From Pirellulales bacterium (GTDB taxonomy: Bacteria; Planctomycetota; Planctomycetia; Pirellulales; Lacipirellulaceae): 64,000 nt of DNA. This document shows, in pieces, positions 1 to 8,510 of the stretch (positions within the stretch are counted from its first letter, which is position 1; every line of letters starts with the position of its first letter). The position numbers and the translations under genes are program-made. The notes beneath the pieces were generated by a model. It ran no database searches. It was not told the origin of the DNA and saw only the letters and a program-made list of their open reading frames with translations. Location: the NCBI GenBank assembly GCA_020849945.1, contig JADZFK010000138.1, positions 1 through 64,000 on the forward strand, in the 5' to 3' direction.

Positions 1-301
1 CACCTTAGCACGCTTGTGTCCAGCCATGCACCACAGTATGCACACACCGAATGAATCGCGCAAGTCCACCTAGATTCTATATTCCTTGTAATCTACACTG
101 CGCAAATCTTGTGCCGAACAGGATTGCTATCGTGGCGATTTTCAACCTTGCTAAGCTCGGAGCCTAGCCCCTCGCGACACACAAATCAGCGATTTGTTTC
201 AGCGAATTTCCAACGCAGGACACCAAAACCCCCGCATCTGCCGAGGAAGAATTCTGTACCAGGGAAGCTCTCCCGGTCTGTCGCGTAGCGGAATGGGGAA
301 G
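1..301. other. Intergenic, no gene seen
   Basis: This stretch lies downstream of the minus-strand gene that stops at 302. It is A/T-richer than the neighbouring genes. I see no convincing ORF, RNA gene or strong hairpin in it. Confidence 0.5.
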
Positions 302-763
302 TCAGCCTTCGCCACCCTCGTCGAATAGCATCGATTCTTGAAGCAGTTCGATTTCGGTTTGGTTGTGGCGATCGAGGTCCTCGATGAGTTGCAACAGTTC
401 ATCGCAGGCCAAGTCGAACTTGGAATCCTCCCATTCCTTGATATCACTCAGCATCGCATCCAAATTGCCGATCCGATGGCGAAGGGAATGATGCTCCTTA
501 GCCAGATGTTCTACCCGATCCTGAACGTAGGGTTTGCAGAGCGTGGCGTCGGCCATATAACCGCCGGTCTCCTCAATCGCAACGACTCGCTCGAAATGTC
601 GCTGGAACGATTTCATCGTGAATTGCAAGCTGGAAAGTTTTTGCGGCATGCTCACCGCGGGTGCCTGCCAATGGATCGTTACCAAGAGGGCCTGCTTGAT
701 ATGCTCAAATACTTGATGTTCCATGCAGGCGGATGAACTGACGGAATCGCGTAGAACGGTCAT
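302..763 (-). CDS. Hemerythrin-like helical protein (hypothetical)
   Basis: A 153-residue, mostly helical, soluble protein with no signal peptide. I take ATG at 763 as the start rather than the longer ORF, because a GGGAGG sits about 8 bases upstream of it. The spaced His/Glu residues in the second half (HLAKEHHSLRHR and a later DRHNQTEIELLQE) and the acidic C-terminus resemble the four-helix hemerythrin/HHE fold, which binds a di-iron centre. Not all of the usual ligands can be placed by eye, so metal binding is only a suggestion. It stands alone, with no co-oriented neighbour close by. Confidence 0.6.
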   Translation of the reverse strand: MTVLRDSVSSSACMEHQVFEHIKQALLVTIHWQAPAVSMPQKLSSLQFTMKSFQRHFERVVAIEETGGYMADATLCKPYVQDRVEHLAKEHHSLRHRIGNLDAMLSDIKEWEDSKFDLACDELLQLIEDLDRHNQTEIELLQESMLFDEGGEG

Positions 764-1480
764 GGGGCTTCCTCCCAGAATAGGTTGAGCGTAATCTTCC
801 TGCTTCACGACACAACGGGTCGCTCGGGTTCACCTTCAAGCCTAGGAGCTTCAGCAGACAGAAGAAAGGGCACCAGGGATCGAAGCTGGCCCCGGCAGTC
901 TTGACTCGCCCGTGCGAAACCGGGTTGTCCGCCGGCAGCCTCCCAACGACCTAAGTTGCGGAAGATCCACCGTCGGCAATCTTAAACCGAACCAGCATGT
1001 TGCACGCATCCCCTGCCTGCATTCGCCGCTTCTTCATTCCTGGTTCTCATGGAGGAGATCGTGGCAAGTACACTGCGTAGCTAGGAAACATAGCCCCAGG
1101 CTACTTCCTGGTACGTAGGCGCACCCACGCAAATCTCCTCAATGAGCTATCATGGCGAATCAAGTCCAACCACTAAGCGGGAAGTGAACATTCCGAAACC
1201 TCCCGCTCAACGGTATCGATCAAGCTCAAATAGCTTGCCCCGAGGAAGAGCACCCTAAGTATACCGCGCTTGCGAGAGAATACCAGACCGGTTTTGCGCG
1301 GGCACGAATCGATGCGACTTTTCACCGAGGAGGATATTGCCGCACAAACGGGCATGAATCCAAGAATGCTCCAGTTGCTCTCGTCGGTGGAAGGGCAGGG
1401 GGGCGTTCTTCGGCATATTTGTCTACTCAACTCTTCTCAACCCCGCCGCTGCCAGAAGTGAGTCGGAATCGAAACGACGC
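764..1480. other. Intergenic, no supported gene
   Basis: About 700 bases with several short ORFs on both strands (for example 1173-1430 minus and 1270-1461 plus). None has a good ribosome binding site, recognisable domain or consistent coding bias. I see no RNA gene. Confidence 0.4.
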
Positions 1481-2164
1481 CTACTCTCTGACGAGGCGAA
1501 TCGAACGGATCATCACGGGGGTAGTTGGGGTTCTTGTGAGATCGCCGCCGCGATCAGTCGTGGGGGACTGAGAAATGTTCTCAGCCACGTCAAGCCCCTC
1601 GGTTACTTCGCCAAAGACACAGTAGCCATACTGGTCGGGAGAATCACCGACGTGGTCTCGTTGCGGGGCATCCGCCAAGTTAATGAAGAATTGCGAAGTC
1701 GCGCTGTCAATCTGGCCGGGGATGCGGGTCATCGCAAGTGTGGCCCGTTTATTCTTGAGGCCATTGTGGGCCTCATTGCGGATCGGTCCCCGGGGGGCCT
1801 TCGGTTCGTAGTTCGCCGCATAGCCGCCCGCGAGGATCATCTTGCCGGCATCCACATAATGGATGAGCGTGTTATCATAATAACGGTCATTGGCGTAGTC
1901 CAAAAAATTTCGGACGGTCCCCGACGCACGCACACCATCGAGGCGCACCACGATCGCGCCAAGCGAAGTTTCGATCCTCACCAGAGGACTTTCCAAATTG
2001 ATTTTCGGCGGCGCGGCCTGAAAGGTCTCAGACGTCGATTCTGCATTGGGCAAAGCCGCTTTCCCCGTCGAATCCCCCGCCTTCTCCCCGCAACCAGCAA
2101 GGGCGAACACGACGACACCAAGCAACACACCTGCAAGAACACGATCACGATAAGATAGGATCAC
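1481..2164 (-). CDS. Cyclophilin-type peptidyl-prolyl isomerase, lipoprotein
   Basis: This is a cyclophilin domain of about 170 residues behind a lipoprotein signal (hydrophobic stretch ending LAGC), so it is probably tethered outside the cytoplasmic membrane. The track ORF begins at a TTG at 2200. I prefer GTG at 2164, which has GGCGGAG 11 bases upstream. The conserved SATSQFFINLAD block (the Gln/Phe of the active site) is intact. In contrast, the FHR..PGFM.QGG segment reads IHYVDAGKMILAGG, so the catalytic arginine position is Tyr and the first glutamine is lost. Isomerase activity may therefore be weak or absent. Family membership is secure. Confidence 0.88.
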   Translation of the reverse strand: MILSYRDRVLAGVLLGVVVFALAGCGEKAGDSTGKAALPNAESTSETFQAAPPKINLESPLVRIETSLGAIVVRLDGVRASGTVRNFLDYANDRYYDNTLIHYVDAGKMILAGGYAANYEPKAPRGPIRNEAHNGLKNKRATLAMTRIPGQIDSATSQFFINLADAPQRDHVGDSPDQYGYCVFGEVTEGLDVAENISQSPTTDRGGDLTRTPTTPVMIRSIRLVRE

Positions 2165-2627
2165 GATTTGTTTTGCTCCGCCAGGAACAATAGGACCCAA
2201 GAAATGTTATCGGCACCGACCAATCAGCTTACGTCGTTTCGCGGAATTCGACAACGTCACCAGCCAAGGTCGAAGGGCCGCGTGGGCCGATCTTTGATTC
2301 ACGTTAGCCGGAGAAGTAGGTGCCGCGAGCCGAGCGGCACCTATCGTGAAAGCGGATACGGAGTTGGAAATACCGTATCCAGCTCGGCTCGCAGGACCTA
2401 CCTTGAAGCCCCCTACAATTGGAATACAGATCGGCCTCGATTTCACCAGCCGTATTTATGGATTTTTCACAATGGGGCGGGTAGAATAAACAGCGAGATT
2501 CGGCCTGCGCCGCAAGTCGTCGCTTTTAGAGCGGTCGAGGTTTGGCGATGCGGGCTCAAGGGGGAGTCATCCCCCGCGTACCTGGGCCTTGGATGCTGAT
2601 TCCATCCACTGATTGAGGAGCAGCGGA
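2165..2627. other. Intergenic with palindromic repeat
   Basis: Divergent intergenic region between the cyclophilin gene and the ABC exporter unit. Apart from the palindromic repeat at 2314-2409 I see no gene. Promoters for both flanking units should lie here, but no match is clear enough to name. Confidence 0.5.
2314..2409. repeat. Dispersed palindromic repeat, family A copy 1
   Basis: The unit begins AGTAGGTGCCGCGAGCCGAG and ends with the inverted form (AGCTCGGCTCGCAGGACCTA). The inner sequence GATACGGAGTTGGAAAT is shared with the copy at 14521. A third, more diverged copy is at 51576. The ends can pair to form a long hairpin, as in REP-type elements. Confidence 0.8.
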
Positions 2628-3542
2628 ATGGGCAACCGAGTATTTGTTGGTATTGTCGTCGTGCTCTGGGGCGGGGCGATGTCGTGGCTCATGGTCGCCC
2701 GCATTCTTCCGCCTTTCTTTCACGGCGAGCCTCCCACGCAGGGGGCACTCATTCCGCAGGGGCCCGCGTGCTGGGAGATTCATTACGGGGGCCGCGTGGT
2801 TGGCCATGCAGTTAGCCAGGCCGTTCCTGGTGCGCTCAGCACCACGGAGATTCACAGTCGCGTCCTATTTAACAACATCGATATTAAGGAGTTGGCACCG
2901 CAATGGATGGGTGGCCTCGTGCGAGCCTTGGGGGAAGTTTCGTTGGATATCCGCAGCAACTTTGTCCTCGATACATTAGGAAACCTAGCAAACTTTTCGA
3001 CCAAAGTACGCGTGAACGACTTGCCAACGGTCATGCGCGTAGACGGTAAGGTTGATGATGCGCAGCTGAGAATGCGGTTCCATTCCGGAGAAATAGCACA
3101 CGAGGTAGGGTATCCCATTCCGGCCGGTACCCAACTGACGAATGAAATGGTTCCCGATTCCAAGCTGCTACAAGTTTACGTTGGCCGCAAGTGGCAGCAG
3201 GAAGTGTATAATCCGTTTCGTCCGCCGGGCAATTCGTTGGAGATATTGCAGGCCGAGGTGAAGGAGGAGCGATGGTTTGAACATCGTGGCGAGAGATACC
3301 GGGCGAAGAAAATCGAATACCGAAGCTTGTCGACGGCGGGGGTTTCCACCGATAATACGCTGAGTGCAGTCGTTTGGGTGGCTGAGGATGGCATGGTGCT
3401 TTGCCAAGATATCTTTCTCATGAACGTAAAGCTCCGTTTCGAGCGCTGTACTGAACCCGAAATGATCGAACTGGCGGAACGACTGCTGGACATTGAATCG
3501 GTCGCGACGATTCCGCACCACGCATCGAGCCGCGATGATTGA
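2628..3542 (+). CDS. Membrane-anchored protein of unknown function beside ABC exporter
   Basis: A 304-residue protein with one N-terminal membrane segment (residues about 3-25) and an extracytoplasmic or otherwise soluble remainder with mixed alpha/beta character. The ORF track starts at TTG 2613; ATG 2628 is better because GAGGAG (2615-2620) sits just upstream. Its 3' end overlaps the ABC ATPase gene by 8 bases, so the three genes 2628-6161 form one unit. I do not recognise the family. Being encoded first in the exporter operon suggests a periplasmic accessory or substrate-handling role, which is inference. Confidence 0.75.
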   Translation: MGNRVFVGIVVVLWGGAMSWLMVARILPPFFHGEPPTQGALIPQGPACWEIHYGGRVVGHAVSQAVPGALSTTEIHSRVLFNNIDIKELAPQWMGGLVRALGEVSLDIRSNFVLDTLGNLANFSTKVRVNDLPTVMRVDGKVDDAQLRMRFHSGEIAHEVGYPIPAGTQLTNEMVPDSKLLQVYVGRKWQQEVYNPFRPPGNSLEILQAEVKEERWFEHRGERYRAKKIEYRSLSTAGVSTDNTLSAVVWVAEDGMVLCQDIFLMNVKLRFERCTEPEMIELAERLLDIESVATIPHHASSRDD

Positions 3543-4290
3543 TTTTCAGCAGGTGCATCGGAATTACGGCGAGAAGACCGCGGTCGAAGACCTCACCTTG
3601 CATATTGGTGCGGGGGAGCTTTTTTCGTTGCTCGGCCACAACGGCGCGGGAAAAACAACCGCCATCAAGATGCTTGTTGGCCTGATCCGGCCCTCTCGCG
3701 GCACGATTCGGGTGGGCGGATACGACCTGGTTGCGAAAACGCGCGAGGCCACTTCGCTCATTGGTTTCGTGCCCGACCAACCCTATCTGTATGACAAACT
3801 CTCGGGCCGCGAAATACTGCACTTCATCGGCCGCATGTATGGCATGGAGCATCACCAACTGCATGCAGCCACCGATCGCGAGATCCACCGCTTCGATCTT
3901 GGCGATTTCGTCGACGACTTGACCGAAACGTACTCGCACGGAATGAAGCAGCGGATGGTTTTTGCCACGGCGCTACTGCACGAACCTCGCGTGCTGGTCG
4001 TCGATGAGCCGATGATCGGACTAGACCCCTATAGCATCCGCCAGGTGAAAGACCTGCTTCGAGCCGAAGCATCGCGAGGCATGTGCGTGCTGATGTCGAC
4101 CCATACGTTGCAGGCCGCCGAGGAGATTTCGGACCGCGTGGGGATCATGAACCACGGTCGGTTGCTGTTCGATGGCACGGTCGAAACGCTCCGCGAGAAG
4201 TTTCCTTCTGAAAAACGGACACTTGAGGCAATGTACTTGGCACTCACCCAGAAAGGTGCCTCCCTGGCTGCGGAAGGTGGAAAAGCGTGA
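3535..4290 (+). CDS. ABC transporter ATP-binding protein
   Basis: A 251-residue ATPase of the ABC-2/exporter type (CcmA-like). The Walker A motif GHNGAGKTT lies near residue 37. The signature is degenerate (TYSHGMKQRM in place of LSGGQ), followed by Walker B LVVDEPMIGLDP and the switch histidine in MSTHTL. The start is ATG 3535, inside the end of the previous gene; the track's upstream TTG has no support. It overlaps the following permease gene by 4 bases. It should energise the permease encoded next. The substrate cannot be told from sequence. Confidence 0.93.
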   Translation: MIDFQQVHRNYGEKTAVEDLTLHIGAGELFSLLGHNGAGKTTAIKMLVGLIRPSRGTIRVGGYDLVAKTREATSLIGFVPDQPYLYDKLSGREILHFIGRMYGMEHHQLHAATDREIHRFDLGDFVDDLTETYSHGMKQRMVFATALLHEPRVLVVDEPMIGLDPYSIRQVKDLLRAEASRGMCVLMSTHTLQAAEEISDRVGIMNHGRLLFDGTVETLREKFPSEKRTLEAMYLALTQKGASLAAEGGKA

Positions 4291-6161
4291 GCGCGGCCAA
4301 CTCCGAACAATTCGCTCCCGCGTTGACGCCGCACGTGAACGCTGCCCCTCACGATTCCGTGGTGCTGCGCATGGCGATCCCCAACCTCCCCAGCGAAGAC
4401 CGCGAGGCTCAGCTATTCTGGCGGTTGCGATACCGAATTGCCCAGAACCTGTTGCGGCAACACCTCGCTCAGAATCGCTTACGTACCGGTTTGGTGACAG
4501 GTTTAAGCTTGATCTTTTGGACCGGGCTGTTTGTTCTGTTTTATGAAGGGTTCGCGTTCATCGTCGAGAATATCGGACCCGCGGGGGCCACTTACCACGC
4601 TCAAACTGTACGATTTGTCTTCCACCTGTTCTTTGCTTCACTGAATGTGATGCTCGTTTTCTCGTCGGCGATCATTCTCTACTCGGGGTTATACAAAGCG
4701 CCTGATACGCCGTTGTTTCTCTCGATGCCCATTCGCCCCGAACGAATCGTACTCTACAAATTCCAAGAGGCTTTGTTCTATAGCAGTTGGGGATTCTTCC
4801 TGCTCGCCAGTCCGATCATGGTTGCCTACGGCATCGTGGTTCATGCTCCGCCGTATTACTACGCGATGCTCTTGCCGCTTATCGTCTCCTTCGTTTACAT
4901 CCCTAGCTCGCTCGGTGCAATTGCCTGCCTGTTCGTGATTTTGAAGCTGCCGAGGCTGCGTAAGTTCGTCTTGGTGCTTTCACTACTTGCGATTGGCGCC
5001 ACGGTTGGGCCTCTTGTGTGGAAAACGTTTAGCACGCCGCAAACGCGACTCTTCGGCACCGAATGGTTCCACGATACCGTTGCCAGGTTTCACGTCACCG
5101 AAATGGAGTGGCTACCCAGCTCGTGGCTGACGGGCGGGTTACTGGAAGCCGCCCGTCAAAATCCAATCCCGTTTGGCAGCCTGCCCGCCGATTCACCCGT
5201 CGTGCAGAGCATCTTGTACCTAGTGCTGCTAGTTGCGAACGCCTTGTTCGTGCATGTGCTGATGGTCTATTTCGCCAAGCGATGGTTTCGCACGAGCCAT
5301 GTCAACCTTGCCTGCCATGGAACGAAGCCTCCCGTCCCACGCGGGCTTCTCGCCGACCGAATCGTTGCCGCCGGTCTCTTCCTCTTCCCCAAACCTTTGC
5401 AACAACTGCTCTTGAAGGATTGGAAACTGCTCCGCCGCGATCCGGTGCAATGGTCGCAGTTCTTGATTTTCTTTGGCTTGCTCGCCCTGTATTTCATGAA
5501 TGTCGATCGGTTCAACAATCCTCACAGTGATATCGGCTACATCACCTGGATCAACATGGTGAGCTTTCTCAACCTGGCCGTTGTCGGGCTGATTCTTTCC
5601 ACTTTTACCACTCGCTTCATCTTTCCGATGCTTAGCCTTGAGGGACACTGTTTTTGGGTCCTTGGCCTGCTGCCCATCGATCGCGATACAATCCTGTGGA
5701 GCAAGTTCTTGTTCGCCTCGATCGGTTCCTGGATGCCGTGCTCGCTGCTGGTGTTGTTGAGCGACGGCATGCTGAACGTGCCCTGGATGGTGATTGCCGT
5801 CCACCAATTAACCTGCCTGTTGCTGTGCCTGGGGTTGGCTTCCATCGCCGTTGGGCTCGGAGCCATAATGCCCGTCTTCCGAGAAACATCGCCTTCAAAA
5901 ATCGCCGCCGGTTTTGGCGGAACGTTGAACCTCGTGCTCAGCGCACTGTACATTATGGTGGTCGTTGTCCTTACGGCTCTTCCGTGCCATTTCTACCTGT
6001 TGGCCAGCAACGAAGCCTGGGGAGACACTATCCTAAATCCAACTTATCTGCGAGTATGGTTGGTCCTCGGAACTCTCATGGCCATCGTCGTTGGTGGCGT
6101 TGCAACGGCTGTGCCGCTTCGCCGCGGGCTTCGAGCCTTCCGCCAACTTGAGTTTGTCTGA
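4287..6161 (+). CDS. ABC exporter membrane subunit
   Basis: A 624-residue polytopic membrane protein starting at GTG 4287, translationally coupled to the ATPase gene (GTGA overlap). Hydrophobic segments occur in at least two clusters, around residues 70-240 and 325-620, separated by a loop with amphipathic stretches. This fits an ABC-2-type permease carrying both halves, with more membrane spans than a minimal ABC-2 subunit. A cytoplasmic N-terminal extension of about 65 residues precedes the first span. It should form the channel for the adjacent ATPase; transport direction is probably export. Confidence 0.85.
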   Translation: MSAANSEQFAPALTPHVNAAPHDSVVLRMAIPNLPSEDREAQLFWRLRYRIAQNLLRQHLAQNRLRTGLVTGLSLIFWTGLFVLFYEGFAFIVENIGPAGATYHAQTVRFVFHLFFASLNVMLVFSSAIILYSGLYKAPDTPLFLSMPIRPERIVLYKFQEALFYSSWGFFLLASPIMVAYGIVVHAPPYYYAMLLPLIVSFVYIPSSLGAIACLFVILKLPRLRKFVLVLSLLAIGATVGPLVWKTFSTPQTRLFGTEWFHDTVARFHVTEMEWLPSSWLTGGLLEAARQNPIPFGSLPADSPVVQSILYLVLLVANALFVHVLMVYFAKRWFRTSHVNLACHGTKPPVPRGLLADRIVAAGLFLFPKPLQQLLLKDWKLLRRDPVQWSQFLIFFGLLALYFMNVDRFNNPHSDIGYITWINMVSFLNLAVVGLILSTFTTRFIFPMLSLEGHCFWVLGLLPIDRDTILWSKFLFASIGSWMPCSLLVLLSDGMLNVPWMVIAVHQLTCLLLCLGLASIAVGLGAIMPVFRETSPSKIAAGFGGTLNLVLSALYIMVVVVLTALPCHFYLLASNEAWGDTILNPTYLRVWLVLGTLMAIVVGGVATAVPLRRGLRAFRQLEFV

Positions 6162-6283
6162 GAACAGAAGCCCGAAAAGCGGATTCTCGCCGTTTGTGCA
6201 AACCCAGGATACTTGTAACCGTGTTGTTCACTGAAGGAACCAGGTGAAACCTACCAGGATTTCACCACGATTCGATCAACCGT

Positions 6284-6344
6284 CATCGGCGTAAGCCGAC
6301 GATGTTGCCGCCACGAGCGGCCGGCTTCCGCCGACGGCTCGTGG
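6284..6344. terminator. Palindromic pair after ABC operon
   Basis: Two consecutive hairpins: CATCGGC-GTAA-GCCGACGATG and CCACGAGC ... GCTCGTGG. They lie about 120 bases downstream of the permease stop. There is no T-tract, so this is either a factor-dependent end or one of the genome's palindromic repeats rather than a classical intrinsic terminator. Confidence 0.4.
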
Positions 6345-6460
6345 AAACGTTACCGTCTCAATATCCTTTCCGAAAAATACCGCCAATCCCGTTATCCTGT
6401 CCATTTGTCTATTGTCGGTTCTGTGTGTTCAATGTGTCGTCATGCTTGAGGAGAATCTGA

Positions 6461-7258
6461 ATGGGGACTAATCTTTCCTCGGTAGCACTAGTTACGGGGG
6501 GCAGCCGAGGAATCGGCTTGGGAATCGCACGGGTACTTGCCCGCGAGGGGTGGCGTCTTGTCATCAATGGGATGCGTCCAGCCGATGCCGTTCTTGAGGC
6601 GATTGCCGAATTAACGGCGATCGGAAACCAGGTCGCCTACTGTCAAGGCGATATTTCTTCCGCGAGTGATCGCGAGCGAATGATCGATGCGGCATGTTCG
6701 AGCTTTGGGCAGATCGATCTCTTGGTCAATAACGCCGGCATTACGTCGCCAGGTCGAATGGACCTGCTGGAAGCGACCGAGGAGTCGTTCGATTGTGTGA
6801 TCGATACCAACTTCAAGGGCGCGTTGTTTCTTGCTCAACTTGCGGCCCGACGAATGATCGACCAGCATCAGGCTGGGCACCCCCGTGGGGGTTGTATCGT
6901 TAACATTTCCTCGATTTCGGCACACACCAGCTCGCTCAATCGCGGCGACTACTGCATCTCGAGGGCATGCACGACACAGGCCACTCGGCTGCTGGCTGCT
7001 CAACTCGCTTGCCACAACATCAACGTGTATGAGGTTCGGCCTGGGATCATCCGAACCGATATGACCCAAGCCGTCACCGAGAAGTACGACAAGCTGATCG
7101 CCGAAGGGCTTACAATCGAGCCTCGCTGGGGTGCGCCCGACGACATTGGCAGAGCGGTCGCCATGCTGGCCCGCGGCGACATAACCTATGCCCCGGGCAC
7201 CATGATCAACGTGGATGGTGGGCTAACCCTGCTGCAAGATTTGGGCGTGAATTGCTAA
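6461..7258 (+). CDS. SDR-family 3-ketoacyl-ACP reductase-like oxidoreductase
   Basis: A 265-residue short-chain dehydrogenase with the N-terminal cofactor loop TGGSRGIG (residues 12-19), the NNAG motif (90-93), the catalytic serine region NISS near 150, and a C-terminal GG of the VDGG type. It starts with ATG after GAGGAG. The active-site YxxxK reads Y164-C-I-S-R168 (codon AGG), so the lysine that anchors the nicotinamide ribose and lowers the tyrosine pKa is an arginine. The overall match to FabG-like reductases is strong, but the substitution makes normal activity uncertain. It stands alone and converges with the PEP-CTERM gene downstream. Confidence 0.9.
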   Translation: MGTNLSSVALVTGGSRGIGLGIARVLAREGWRLVINGMRPADAVLEAIAELTAIGNQVAYCQGDISSASDRERMIDAACSSFGQIDLLVNNAGITSPGRMDLLEATEESFDCVIDTNFKGALFLAQLAARRMIDQHQAGHPRGGCIVNISSISAHTSSLNRGDYCISRACTTQATRLLAAQLACHNINVYEVRPGIIRTDMTQAVTEKYDKLIAEGLTIEPRWGAPDDIGRAVAMLARGDITYAPGTMINVDGGLTLLQDLGVNC

Positions 7259-7313
7259 TTCGAGATCCATCGTCTTTTCGTGAAATCCAAGCGATGGATT
7301 CCTACCAACGAAA

Positions 7314-7336
7314 ACCGGCGGCTCGAGGCCGCCGGT
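7314..7336. terminator. Bidirectional hairpin between convergent genes
   Basis: ACCGGCGGC-TCGAG-GCCGCCGGT is a perfect 9-bp stem. It lies between the 3' ends of the SDR gene and the minus-strand PEP-CTERM gene. It is preceded by a short A-run (useful for the minus strand), and no long T-run follows on the plus strand. Confidence 0.6.
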
Positions 7337-7374
7337 CATATCGTTGAAATTGTGTCTGCCCGCTGCAGCGATTA

Positions 7375-8085
7375 CTAGCTACGTTGCTTTCCTACGAACA
7401 CTGCGGCTACTGCGGCGAGCACGAGGAGAGAGCTCAAAGCAGGTTCCGGAACAATGATGTTTTCGGTTCCCTCGATACCCACCAAGGCATCAGCGGTAAA
7501 TGGTTGCAATACGTCAGCAACAACAGCCAAGCCAGCACCGCCATTAATATTGGAGAGGTTCATGGAAAGAACCAAGCTGGTGGGAACGATGTACGACGAA
7601 AGCGAACCACCAGTCACCGTACTAACCGTGGTCGTAAACAACCCGCCAACCCCCGGAGGGCCGAGGTTGCCGGCCAACGCAGCGCTGCCCAAAGTTCCCG
7701 AAAGCAGCAATGTGTTTGAAGGGTCATACAAGTTAAAGGTTGCACCAGGGGCATAGTTTTGAATGACCAAGGAACCAAAAACAGATGCTGACCCAGAAGT
7801 AGCCAAACCACCCAGCGAAAACGATGCAGTCGAGGTATTGATATCCGAGAAGAGGCCGTCCATGAAATCGGTGTACTCGACCGCCGTATTCTGGTCGCCT
7901 GTTGTTGCGCCGTTGCCATCACTCATGGTGGCTAGAGTTCCACCAGCTACGGCCATTTGAACATCGGGACCAGTATCCCCCAAGTTCAACTTAATGATTG
8001 TGGCCGCTGGCGAAGAAGAAGCCATCGCCAGAAGAATTGCGCATATCGCGCCCCCCAAGAAAACATTTCGCTTGTTTTGCAGCAT
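7375..8085 (-). CDS. PEP-CTERM secreted protein
   Basis: A 236-residue exported protein. ATG 8085 is chosen because GGAG lies about 8 bases upstream, whereas the track's TTG at 8100 overlaps that site. It has an N-terminal signal peptide (hydrophobic ILLAMASS, Ala-rich end), a Gly/Ser/Thr-rich beta-type middle, and a C-terminal VPEP motif followed by a hydrophobic helix and a basic end (GKQRS). The tail is the exosortase sorting signal, so the protein is probably processed and displayed or released at the surface. Its specific function is unknown. No exosortase gene lies in this window. Confidence 0.85.
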   Translation of the reverse strand: MLQNKRNVFLGGAICAILLAMASSSPAATIIKLNLGDTGPDVQMAVAGGTLATMSDGNGATTGDQNTAVEYTDFMDGLFSDINTSTASFSLGGLATSGSASVFGSLVIQNYAPGATFNLYDPSNTLLLSGTLGSAALAGNLGPPGVGGLFTTTVSTVTGGSLSSYIVPTSLVLSMNLSNINGGAGLAVVADVLQPFTADALVGIEGTENIIVPEPALSSLLVLAAVAAVFVGKQRS

Positions 8086-8510
8086 TGGTTCTAACTCCAA
8101 AAAATGCCTTATCCTGTTGTCTCATTGTCCAGCCAACCATGGCTGTGCAATGTTGCAAAATCTTTCTGCACTTTTACTGAAATTGATTATAGCAGGTCTA
8201 TAAGGCCTAGCAAGAAGAAATGGAACAAATCCGTCAATCAATTCAGTTTGATAAACCATTTTTGGAGGGGGGGCCTAGCGTGGTCGGCTACGTTAGAGCC
8301 TGAAAGCACCTAAGTGCTAGCATCGTAAGCATTTGCAGATGACAATGAATCCTTGGATGTTGCAATCAGTTTCATGTGTCTCCCGTAAATCACCCGTCTT
8401 TCTTAGGCTTCTTGGTACCACCATAGTTCTAGTCGAGAACGGCCTGTATGGGGGGGCGCTTGCTGCCCCTTGGTCCTGTCGGGGCATAGTCGTCGATTGG
8501 TGTGATTGCA
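8086..8510. other. Intergenic, no gene seen
   Basis: The region upstream of the minus-strand PEP-CTERM gene and downstream of the secA-like gene. It is A/T-rich from 8100 to 8260 and probably contains the PEP-CTERM promoter. No ORF with a convincing start is present. Confidence 0.4.

Noticed and set aside
1270-1461. 63-residue ORF with HTH-like text
   Set aside because: Short, no ribosome binding site, and no neighbouring frame that would complete a known domain.
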